Source: Kalaharituber pfeilii (lineage: Eukaryota; Ascomycota; Pezizomycetes; Pezizales; Pezizaceae). Taken from it: a stretch of 64,000 bases of DNA. The notes under the pieces are model-generated. The model had not been told where the DNA came from. It made no database searches and saw only the letters and a list, made by a program, of their open reading frames with translations. The DNA lies in the NCBI GenBank assembly GCA_015179045.1, contig WHUZ01000027.1:558001-622000 (forward strand), in the 5' to 3' direction. Below are positions 55,850 to 64,000 of this stretch, piece by piece (positions within the stretch are counted from its first letter, which is position 1; each line of letters starts with the position of its first letter). The position numbers and the translations under genes were made by a program.

Positions 55850-56246
55850 TGTGGTAAATTACAGATTACGAGCTAAAGTGCGGTGGGATACAGTTGATTA
55901 ATTCTTAAAGAATGACCCCAAATATGCGTCCCAAAACAGCCCTATTTATGCAACAAAATTCAGGAAGTACCTTCGTACCCAACTAAACAATTATTGGTGC
56001 AGAATGAGGTTGCGCATTATCGGGCGGCCTGCGAGTATTGATATAAAAAAAAAAAAAAAAAAAAAAAAGAGGTTGTGCATAGCAGTGGATTAAGACGGTA
56101 AAGAGGATATAATCGGGATAGGAAATAGAAGACCATAGAATCTTGAAACGTCAGTCTACATCATGGCCACAGCTCAGGTTGCATATGTTCAGCACACCCA
56201 ACCACTGTGCATGATGTTTCACTTCAGCGTTGCATATTCTTCAACA
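55850..56246 (-). repeat. Copia 5' LTR carrying a micro-insert
   Basis: Matches the 3' LTR except for the 51-bp insert and its 12-bp duplication at 56006-56080. Starts TGTTGAAGAATATGC (minus) and ends in CA beside the primer-binding site. Confidence 0.9.
56018..56068 (+). mobile_element. Family A micro-retroposon inside LTR
   Basis: TATCGGGCGGCCTGCGAGTA, TTGATAT and about 24 A. The duplication GAGGTTGCGCAT / GAGGTTGTGCAT is at 56006-56017 and 56069-56080. The other LTR is the uninterrupted empty site (GAGGTTGCGCATAGCAGTGG), proving a clean insertion. Confidence 0.95.
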
Positions 56247-56312
56247 GAGGACTCACCTGCCTAGTCAGCAACAATGGTCTGGTCCTATCCACCTCCGTCG
56301 ATTTTCACAACC

Positions 56313-56373
56313 TTTTTTTTATTTTTTTTTTATCTCACGTAACCCCACTTGCAGCTATTCGCCATGGCGGAGC
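56313..56373 (-). mobile_element. Family B micro-retroposon
   Basis: On the minus strand: GCTCCGCCATGGCGAATAGC, GTGGGGTTACGTGAGAT and an A-rich tail. Flanks GATTTTCACAACC (56300-56312) and GATTCACACAACC (56374-56386) look like a mutated duplication. Confidence 0.75.
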
Positions 56374-56535
56374 GATTCACACAACCGACAACATCCATCT
56401 CCATCATTTCTTCTGTATTGACCCTCTATCACAACCGTCATAGCTCACGAAGTTGGTATCACCTAGTTAGACTTGCGTAGCCAGTCTCCTTTTTCATGCA
56501 AGACATATCCATTGGCAGAGCGCAAGCCACAGCAA

Positions 56536-56595
56536 TCCCTGCCATAGGCTTGTAGCTTGTATGCGGGGTTTTGTGAACAAAAAAAAACCAAAAAA
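56536..56595 (+). mobile_element. Family B variant micro-retroposon
   Basis: TCCCTGCCATAGGCTTGTAG, GCGGGGTTTTGTGAAC and A-rich tail, with a perfect 9-bp duplication CCACAGCAA (56527-56535 and 56596-56604). Confidence 0.88.
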
Positions 56596-56879
56596 CCACA
56601 GCAAAGCCTATGGGCAACTTACACCTCGGTCTGACATTCGCCTCGAGGCTTGCCCGTGAATTGTCCTCAAGTATCTGAGCCTCTTCAGCCCTATGGTTTC
56701 TCTCCTTATAGCTGTTCTGGCCTACCGACGAACATTGCGGTTCGCGAACCGGCCAGGCCCATTCGCGAATCGGCCAATTCGTCGGTGGGCTGGCTGATTC
56801 GCGAATGGGCCAGCCCACCGACGAACACTGTTTTAGTACAAGTACCACTAGGTACCTCTACGTACTACCAGTGATTGAG

Positions 56880-57450
56880 TATAGAGAAACATTCTGCTAC
56901 CAGCGTTAATTGATAAGCCAGTTACTGTGTGCTAGCACAGCCCTATTGCCACTGACAAGTTGCCACCTACAAGTTGCCACTTGAAAGTTGCTGTCGGTGA
57001 TAAGTTGCTACTTCTTACCCACATACTAGAAGATAATACATACAGTTTAATTAATAATTCACTACGCTTCTAGACTGCTATAGTTAAGAATACCAATTTG
57101 TAATCATAACTTAATTATTGTTAACCGAAACACTAGAAGAAAATTACTAAATATGCTTCTAGTATTCTTCTTACTCTAAGCGAAATTTTGGAGTGTTATC
57201 TTCATAGGTAGAGATTTCCGGAATCCTCCGCCATTCTGGTATTATATTGTGGCAGTAACAGGGATTGCGTTGATGCCAAGAATGAAAAGTTTGGTGGTTG
57301 TATACCAGAAACCGTAGATAATAAGAGCCCTGCAAGTGCCAAGTACCCACTTTAAGCAACCTCATCATGGTAAAACTTGTCAAGGCAAAATTTCATGTTC
57401 TTGTCTAGGTACCTGTTCTTCTCTTCGTTGTACATGCATATGTCAAAAGG
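56880..57450. other. Interior spacer of the putative TIR element
   Basis: No gene recognised. Small direct repeats AAGTTGCCACTT / AAGTTGCTACTT occur near 56955-57015. Confidence 0.35.
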
Positions 57451-57529
57451 TTAAATGTTCTTATTCTTGTAATAAAAGCAATGCTGGTCAATGTACCAAC
57501 CAGGAGAATGAGAGTGAACATAGTGATGT

Positions 57530-57905
57530 ATATTTAGGGAAGGTCCGGAAATGGTTGGAGTCCGGAATGATAGGCTAGGCAAGACCGTGGGGATAAGGTG
57601 GCTGAGACGAAAGACCGCGCTACTGGAAGAAGGAAAAATGACCAGCTCGGTCGTGGTGTACTTGGAGGCAGCGACGGGCGTAGACAGAGTTAGGTTAGGT
57701 GGGAAATGGTTGAGGACCACTCAATACGAGCCGGACAGACGGAGGAAATAGGCTGTATTGACCAGTGTGTACATTCTACCCGCACCATGTATGAGTATTG
57801 CGGGCACCACATGTATTTAGTGACGGTTAATTTTCTTTCTTTAATAAATACCTCGCCATAGCCCATACTGCGGCATGCGAGTAATGATATAAAAAAAAAA
57901 AAAAA
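57530..57905 (+). mobile_element. ORF1-only LINE derivative, family A tail
   Basis: Encodes LGKVRKWLE, GIRWLRRKTALLEEGKMTSS, VVVYLEAATGVDRVRLGGKW and stops after QYEPDRRRK, the same stop position as the 47.3-kb copy. The 3' UTR (TGCGGGCACCACATGTATTT) and family A tail (CTCGCCATAGCCCATACTGC) with poly(A) follow directly. The 5' end is not fixed and no duplication was found. Confidence 0.8.
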
Positions 57906-58011
57906 GTACTATTGTTTGTACATAGATGACTGCATAGGGGGATAGGAGACTGTGGAAATTGCTTAGCTGGCTGTATGATAGATCACTATTACATTAAATC
58001 ATAAGCGAGTA

Positions 58012-58189
58012 CATAGGGGGGGGAGAGAACGTTGGCGGAGGTGATGGACTGGGCGGCGGAGTAACCGGTCATATTTTCACTTTATCTCCTTATCTGTTAC
58101 TTATTTTTCCGTTGATTATCATTCATGTATCTAAACCCTCGCCATAGCCTGCAAGGCGGCATGCGAGTAATGATATATAAAAAAAAAAA
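58012..58189 (+). mobile_element. 5'-truncated family A LINE 3' end
   Basis: About 160 bp of LINE 3' UTR ending CCTCGCCATAGCCTGCAAGG, GGCATGCGAGTAATGATAT and poly(A). The perfect 11-bp duplication ATAAGCGAGTA lies at 58001-58011 and 58190-58200. Confidence 0.92.
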
Positions 58190-58404
58190 ATAAGCGAGTA
58201 TATATATTACATATAGGTACATCGAGGTACATTCATGTTCGCCGCTGGGCCAGGTGTTCGTGGCTGGGCTGGCCCCGTGAAAAACGCCGTATGTTTTTCA
58301 CGGGGCCGGCCGGTTCACGAATCGGCTGGCCGGTTCGCGAACCGGAAAATGTTCGTCGGTGGGCCAGAACATAGCCAGTTTCAGGGTCGGGTATAATTGA
58401 TCGG

Positions 58405-58444
58405 CCTCGCCGTAGCCTGATAGGCGGTATGCGAGTAATGAAAG

Positions 58445-58476
<32 letters not shown>
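58405..58476 (+). mobile_element. Family A micro-retroposon
   Basis: CCTCGCCGTAGCCTGATAGG, CGGTATGCGAGTAATGAAAG and about 33 A, with a perfect 12-bp duplication ATAATTGATCGG (58393-58404, 58477-58488). Confidence 0.95.
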
Positions 58477-58479
<3 letters not shown>

Positions 58480-58488
58480 ATTGATCGG

Positions 58489-59675
58489 AGGGTCTACGGT
58501 ACGCCGGTATTCCTATCCTATATTACGTGCCAGGTGGTTGCAGCTACTCTTCGACTCTCCAGCCCTGTCTCCTAACGCAACAGTTTGCGGAATTACCGTC
58601 TGCAGCAAATCATCCCATTTATGTGTCTCCATCTGATGTCTGCAGCTCAAAGCTGACCCTCCTGAACTGACTACTGTGCACTTCATCCTCTCAACTCGCC
58701 TGGAAAGTCTTGGATCGTGCTTTTCTAGGGGGGAAAAAACGCGCTCTGTACTTCGAATTGACCCCCGTCCTTGTATGGTCTGATAAAATTACCTTATAGG
58801 CTATTGACAAGCTTTCCAACAAATTCGGCGACATGGGTGGTCCAGAAAACATTGATACACTTGGGGTCACACTCTTGCCAGAAATGCAGAGTCCCTTCTG
58901 AACGCATAAAGATCCAGCACATGCCATGTGTACACAGTTGATGCCTCGTGGGTTACGAGTTTTCCAATCGGCTACTCACCAAACAGTGTTAGAGGAAGGA
59001 CAAAGTCGATTGAGTGAAGTTTGACCTACGTACAGGAGGAAGTTCGAGACCTATTTATAATTGAGATCTCGGGTACAAAGAGAATGTAGAGACAGAAACA
59101 TCGAGAATATTGTGTTCTACCGGGATATTGCGCACAACCGGGATTTTGTGCACTTTCGGAACATGAGAATTTTTGCAGCAGTGACTGCAATTCATGTGCA
59201 AGTATTATAAAACTTAGAATAATAATTTTTTAACATGTTATAAAATATATCCTGTGCTTCAGATTGTATCTGTCAGAGGACAAAATGGTGGACTGTGCTG
59301 AAATTTACCAAATTAGATAATTGGAAACCTCTGCTTATAAAATAAATCGAGAGTAGCTAGAGTACTAATGTAGCTAATTATGTATTACTATATATTTATA
59401 ATAAGTTCAGTACTAATACAAGTATTATAGTAGAAGTGCTACTTAAAAATATTTATAAAAAGTAATAATTTAGTAGTAATTGAAGTAGATAAACTAATAA
59501 AAAAATATAATAAACTGCAGGCGGGCTGTACTGGCAGGCGGGCTATACTAGTATTAATAATCATTACTATAGTATTAATACAGATGAGGTATGTATTTTT
59601 TTTAATATCTTATAAGTAATAACTACTGAAAATCTAACTACTAAAAATCTAGGTATTATGGCTTTTCGGCGATGT
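58489..59675. other. Spacer, very AT-rich toward 59200-59660
   Basis: No gene recognised. The minus-strand frame at 58691-58927 is not identifiable. Confidence 0.4.
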
Positions 59676-59680
59676 CGTGT

Positions 59681-59915
59681 GTATATTCTTTGTCGCCGGA
59701 GACGGTCCTTAATGAAGCTGTTTTTCCTATCGCTGGAGGGGTCCTTAGTAGAGCTTTTCTTTGCTGTCGGAGGAGTTCTTTGTTGGAGCTTTTTTTCCTA
59801 TCGCCAGACGGGTCCTTGATGAAGCTGATTTTTCCTGTCGCTGGAGGGGTCCTTGGTAGAGCTGTTTTTTCCTGTGGCCGGGAGGGGTCTTTAGTGACGC
59901 TGTTTTTTTCAAACA
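59681..59915. repeat. ~50-bp tandem repeat, about five units
   Basis: Units of the type CTATCGCTGGAGGGGTCCTT, AGTAGAGCTTTT recur four to five times with substitutions. The minus-strand frame across it (59656-59931) encodes repeated KTPPAIGK-like peptide. Whether that is ever translated is unknown; I favour a non-coding minisatellite. Confidence 0.65.
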
Positions 59916-59984
59916 GTGGATGTGTGGACACACGAATGTGTGTGTGGGAGTTTGAGAGGGTGAATTGTAGGTAGAATGAGAAAA

Positions 59985-60080
59985 TTCAATTCTGAGTGGC
60001 CCGGGCCACTCATGAACCAGCGCTCCGTTGAGTAGTCCGGGCTAGTGGCCACTGGAACGTTGTTACGAATGGCCCGGCAC
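59985..60080. other. Palindromic GC-rich island
   Basis: Contains GAGTGGCCCGGGCCACTC, a perfect 18-bp palindrome, and AGTGGCCACT, in AT-rich surroundings. The style resembles the hAT-type ends elsewhere in the window. No partner end was found. Confidence 0.5.
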
Positions 60081-61193
60081 ACATATATTATGAAGTAAAT
60101 CAGAATAAAGGCATCAAAAGTATCCTTGCCAGAATTTAGTTGCTAGTAACTAATATTACATAGAGTATTCTCATGAATTATCGAATCTTTAAATGCCCCA
60201 TCCTTCCCTTAGCTCTTTTTGTGGCGCGTTTGGCCTTGACGCTCATTAGCCCACATGAATTAGCTTGCAAGTTCGTCCTAAGTTTGCAGAAGTGCAGGAA
60301 AGCATGCAGAACGTTATTTTTCTCTCCATCGCATAATTGATTTTGTCACAAATCAGCGACGCATGACGGAAGAGGGAGGTTGAATGGATCGATCAGGCTC
60401 TAGGAACGCTGAACTGATTCTCGATCTGTTATAGGTTTCTATGATAGAGTAAAAATTTGATAACAGTCAATGATGATAGCGTTGAGAGTATGTGTTCCTG
60501 GGACGCCTTTCCTTATAGGCTGCTGTGAGTTTCTCGTATTCTCTATATGTGGCATTGACCCCGCATGTAACATGACGCTGGCTCGCGCTCCATGGCTTTA
60601 CTCATGTTGTAGGTTATGCATTTGACGCTTCATCCCTCATGTGCATGTATGCCGATCTATCGTATGTAGATCCGATCACTGAGCAGCAATATCAAACTCT
60701 TGTAATATTTAGCTGTAACCAACTGTACTACCCACATTGTTCACTGGCAGCCTCACGCATCTCTCCAGAAGCATCCCCGTCTCTGTCTCGGAAGTCCTTG
60801 AAACTACTATGAGATCTCTAGTAGTTAGTAAACCACAAATAAGTCTATCTGTCACATGCCAGTCTACTATCTTGTATCAATTACATCAATCACTAGCTAC
60901 AAACTTACTTGCTAGCACGCTGCACAACACCATGTCTAGCTAGTGAAGGAAGACAAACAAATTGCAGCTAGAGAGTTTTTTTTTTTTAAATACCAGCTAC
61001 CGTGAAATGTCACGGGTTCATGTATTCTATTTCCTCTTGTTGGAAGCAACTGCCTTATGCAAATATTACTGTACTTCATGAATCCATGTACGTAGTTTCG
61101 GTTAATCATTTCTGTAGTTATATGTGCATGTTGTAATAGCATGCAAGTGTCAATTCGCTGGTAGGTTTTACAGGCGACATAAGCGGGCTGCTC
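60081..61193. other. Spacer, no gene recognised
   Basis: No coding signal. A short poly(T) lies at 60977-60987. Confidence 0.4.
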
Positions 61194-61207
61194 CTGGAAG
61201 GGGAGCT

Positions 61208-61265
61208 TTTTTTTTTTTTTTTTTTTATCACGCGACCCCGCTTGTAGCTGTTCGCCATGGCAGGG
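61208..61265 (-). mobile_element. Family B micro-retroposon
   Basis: On the minus strand: CCCTGCCATGGCGAACAGCT, CAAGCGGGGTCGCGTGAT and poly(A). The perfect 14-bp duplication CTGGAAGGGGAGCT lies at 61194-61207 and 61266-61279. Confidence 0.95.
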
Positions 61266-61387
61266 CTGGAAGGGGAGCTGAGTCCCCAGTTGAATGAGTT
61301 GAAGATGTTGTCCAGCGTCTTTCTCGATAGGATGGATATAAATCCTACTCCTATTTGTTTTGTTTTTTCATGCAAAATTCACTACTA

Positions 61388-61445
61388 CCCGACGGCCTCG
61401 TGGTTAGCAAATGATCCGGCTCACGGTTAACTGGTTGCGACAGAG
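61388..61445 (+). ncRNA. tRNA-like sequence, possible SINE head
   Basis: GGCCTCGTGGTTAGC resembles an A-box/D-arm and GGTTGCGAC, about 35 nt on, resembles a damaged B-box. No complete cloverleaf forms and there is no clear poly(A) end, so it is at best a tRNA-derived relic. Confidence 0.25.
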
Positions 61446-62035
61446 CTCTGCGAGCAGTAGTGGCAGGCCCTTTTATCAACTACTGTGGGCCGTATACCCA
61501 GTAGCTGAACTATGCGAACGTGACATCACTGTACAGCCTCCGCTAAGTATGAGTTTTGAACTGATAGAATATTCAACATCTCTACAGCCAACTGCTGCAG
61601 CTCCAACTCGCATGCTGCTATCTGCCTGCTCGTCTCTTTGCAATTAATACTGCAGCCTTCAGCCTTGTGATATTTATAGTGCTGATGTAGCACTGGCAAA
61701 AACTGAAACAATAGGCTGACCAGCTACTCCATTGGACAAAGTAGTAGATTCGACGAGACAATAGACAGTAGTTGACTTGGTAATGGATAGTGGAGTTACC
61801 TAGCCGATCTGCAAAGCATACAATTTCACGAGAGCTCAGCTACCAGTCTGATGGGGTTATCTTTAGCGGGTTGAGATTCACAACAGATAAATACTGTTGA
61901 GGAATTGCTTCACAATCGTCTAACCTCCCCATTTCTATCACTGGAGTCTCATAAATTCATTCCTGAGTTGAGTTACATTTCTGCCATCAGAATCCACTTA
62001 AGTATTCTCTGCATCCAACAACTATACCAAAAGCA
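61446..62035. other. Spacer and probable promoter of ankyrin gene
   Basis: No gene recognised. The last 100 bp before 62036 are pyrimidine- and A-rich, typical of a fungal 5' UTR. Confidence 0.35.
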
Positions 62036-63831
62036 ATGTCCGACCCAATATCCATAGCTGCATCAATCGCTGGCCTCGTTGCGATCTCAGGACAAATTTT
62101 AAGTTTGCTGAAGGACCTCTATGATTTTCGGGCTCGAGCCAAGCAGGCGCCAGAATCCATCAAATGCCTAATGGATGAAATGAACGATATGAATGCCATA
62201 TTCTGTCAGGTTCAGCTGTTTATTGAGGGGAGAACCAAGATCCCAAACCAGAATGGATTGAAAATGTTGTCTGTTCAGCACCTTCTTGCGACTTTGACTG
62301 GATGTGTTTTGGTCACTTCTAACCTGGATAAGTTTTTGAATGAAGTTCTGGGGGTTAGTGATCCCAGAAGCATACAACCTCCAGCAAACAAAGTAGGCCT
62401 TTTCGAGAGGATTAAATGGGCACTATGGAAGGAAGAAGAGGTTGTGGTCTTCATTGAGGACCTGCAACGACATAAGCTAAGTTTGAACTTGATGTTAGGA
62501 ATCATTCAATGGTAATTTGAAAGGCCTACTACTCTATCAACTTTCTTGAGAGATTAAAAGAACTAATCTTTTTGTACAGCCATACTGCAGCAGAGGCTTC
62601 TGAAAGCGTTGGGAAATTGCATGAAGCAGTTAGTCAAATATTAGATTCCAACAATGCACTCTCAAATCAGTTACGAGGACTTATCAGCCGGCAAGAAGAC
62701 CTTCTCAGTCGTCATGAAGAACTTGTCGGCCATCATGAAGCTCCGAAAAGCGTAATCGAGTCTGCGACAGGTCATATCCATTCCCAGGCTGCAAAGATAG
62801 TACCCATAATAGATGATGTCAGCACACCATTATCCACAATAAAAGATGACCAGACCTCCAACGACAATGATGATGCTGCATCAATCAGAACTACAGCAAC
62901 ATCACATAGCATATCATCCTTACGATCCATACAATCCATACGAGCCATACGATCAATACGACCATCATTTATAGATGAATTGAAAGATTCAAGGCCCTAC
63001 AAACGGCTCCAGAAGTGGGGCGGCCTGGACAACGATTCTGCCTCCACATTCTCTAGAAGTAGCTCCAAGAGAGGGTGCAGCTGGTCGATGTTTTCGAGCG
63101 TGAGCTTGGGTGATCTCTCGATTTCAGAAATCTCAGTACTTGAGCTATCTATTTGCCTTTCTGATATCTGGGACTCACAGCCCTATCAAGTTGAAGTTTC
63201 ACTTCATTCAACTGCCGGTCAGCAGAGATTTCGTCGACGACCGAAAGTGGAGTGGTCTTTATTGGGCCGCAAGTATATTGCTCGAACTTTACTCGCTCCA
63301 AGTTTAGGCACAGATATAGAGAAGAGGGATTCCAACGGCATGTCAAAACTAAATTCTGCAGCTGCAAATGGGCACGTTAGGATGGTAAAACTGCTGTTGG
63401 ATGATGGCCGGATTGACGTCAACATGGCCAACAACAATGGCTGGACACCACTGAATTGTGCAGCTACAAATGGGCACGACAAGGTGGTGGAGCTGCTGCT
63501 GGCAGACAGCAGGGTTGACGTTAATATAGCGAGCAAAGGTTGGACACCATTGCATAGCGCAGCTACCCAAGGGTACGACAAGGTGGTGGAGCTGCTGCTG
63601 GCAGACAGCAGAGTTGATGTCAATATGGCTAGCAAAAATGGCTGGGCACCATTGAACAGTGCAGCAGATGAAGGGCATGACAAGGTGGTGGAGCTGCTTC
63701 TTGCACACGACAAAATCGATATAACGATGGCCAACGCTGTTTCCAAGACTGCCCTGGATTTGGCCACTGAGAATGGACATCACAACATTGTGGCAATGTT
63801 ACGCGCAAAGCTTGAAAATAACGAGTCTTAA
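62036..63831 (+). CDS. STAND-type N-terminal domain with ankyrin repeats
   Basis: Two exons, 62036-62511 and 62580-63831. The 68-nt intron is GT-AG with a branch-like ACTAATC about 15 nt before the acceptor; phase 2 is kept, giving a 575-residue protein. Residues 1-158 (MSDPISIAASIAGLVAISGQ, LKDLYDFRARAKQAPESIKC) match the N-terminal domain found on fungal NOD-like (STAND) proteins and their relatives. A coiled-coil-like region (about 160-210) and a Ser/Arg/Ile-rich low-complexity part follow. About five ankyrin repeats lie at about 405-570 (GHDKVVELLLADSRVDVN three times). No NACHT or NB-ARC P-loop lies between. Such proteins are linked to recognition and non-self responses; ankyrins bind proteins. 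Specific partner unknown. Confidence 0.88.
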
Positions 63832-63932
63832 CTGGTGCTTGTCTTTTATTTTTCGCTTCCTTTTTCATTGGCAAGAAAGTTGTGGAACAGTGCCGTTTTT
63901 GTTGAGCTTATGTATGTGCTTCGAGATAGGAG

Positions 63933-63965
<33 letters not shown>

Positions 63966-64000
63966 ACCTTTGATGTATGTCTTTCGTCTACTTATCAATT
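63832..64000. other. Downstream of ankyrin gene, poly(T) tract
   Basis: Contains about 31 T at 63934-63964 just before the window end. It might be the poly(A) end of a minus-strand insert, but no family A or B sequence follows within the window. Confidence 0.4.

Larger units (their letters stand above)
51527..56246 (-). mobile_element. Degenerate Ty1/copia element with both LTRs
   Basis: Minus-strand element: 5' LTR 55850-56246 (with a micro-insert), primer-binding site, repeat-rich leader, gag, integrase remnant, linker, reverse transcriptase remnant, RNase H, polypurine tract, 3' LTR 51527-51853. Large internal deletions and stops make it non-autonomous. The last six bases of the 3' LTR are missing where the 2.5-kb TIR element abuts it. 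Confidence 0.9.
56713..58371. mobile_element. Putative TIR element with TTCGCGAA palindromes
   Basis: Left end TGTTCTGGCCTACCGACGAA (56713), then GGTTCGCGAACCGGCCAG; the right end is its near reverse complement, ending CCAGAACA at 58371. TAGC occurs at both outer edges (56709-56712, 58372-58375). Both ends are dense in TTCGCGAA and GGTTCGCGAACC palindromes. LINE-derived sequences lie inside. The boundaries and class are uncertain; the palindromic ends resemble hAT subterminal repeats. Confidence 0.4.

Noticed and set aside
63219..63783. Minus-strand frames of 182 and 144 codons with repeats
   Set aside because: Antisense to the ankyrin repeats; the repetition is inherited from the plus strand.

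Overview
The window looks like a repeat-rich, gene-poor stretch of a filamentous ascomycete (Pezizomycotina) nuclear genome. The evidence is short introns (68 to 156 nt) with GT-AG ends, fungus-specific families (cerato-platanin, CFEM-like GPI protein, serine-protease inhibitor I9, fungal STAND N-terminal domain with ankyrin repeats), and a mixed load of Tad-type LINEs, Ty1/copia, Tc1/mariner, hAT-like and long-TIR elements, most of them broken. No rRNA operon, complete tRNA gene, CRISPR or telomere repeat was seen.

Layout. 1-10 kb: AT-rich spacer, an 83-bp tandem repeat, and a large degenerate minisatellite split by a 1.3-kb long-TIR transposon. 10-14.5 kb: two convergent paralogous genes for unrecognised membrane proteins, one frameshifted. 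20.7-22.0 kb: a complete Tc1-type element whose transposase has one stop codon. 23-29 kb: a CFEM-like gene with a LINE fragment just after its stop, a two-frame gene of unknown function, and a four-exon protease-inhibitor gene found by reconstructing splice sites. 30.6-38.3 kb: two LINEs (one per strand) and a truncated copia element. 41-48 kb: LINE fragments, a cerato-platanin gene, a tRNA-headed SINE and an ORF1-only LINE derivative. 49-56.3 kb: a 2.5-kb TIR element containing a hAT-type MITE, abutting a degenerate copia element with both LTRs. 56.7-58.4 kb: a palindrome-flanked composite. 62-63.8 kb: a STAND-type N-terminal domain fused to ankyrin repeats.

The most unusual signal is a set of at least a dozen very short retroposed inserts. 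Each is roughly 20 to 48 nt of unique sequence plus a poly(A) tract, most flanked by 8-15 bp target-site duplications. They fall into two sequence families (A and B) matching the 3' ends of the resident LINE lineages. Most copies start at the same base, at the foot of a potential 3'-terminal hairpin. They sit in spacer DNA, in the minisatellite, in a copia reverse-transcriptase gene, in one copia LTR and in a LINE. Either LINE reverse transcription habitually stops there, or these are autonomous-looking micro-SINEs.

The cellular genes show no operon-like or pathway logic. Several (cerato-platanin, CFEM-like, ankyrin/STAND) belong to families often involved in surface or host interaction, but a shared role is only an inference.
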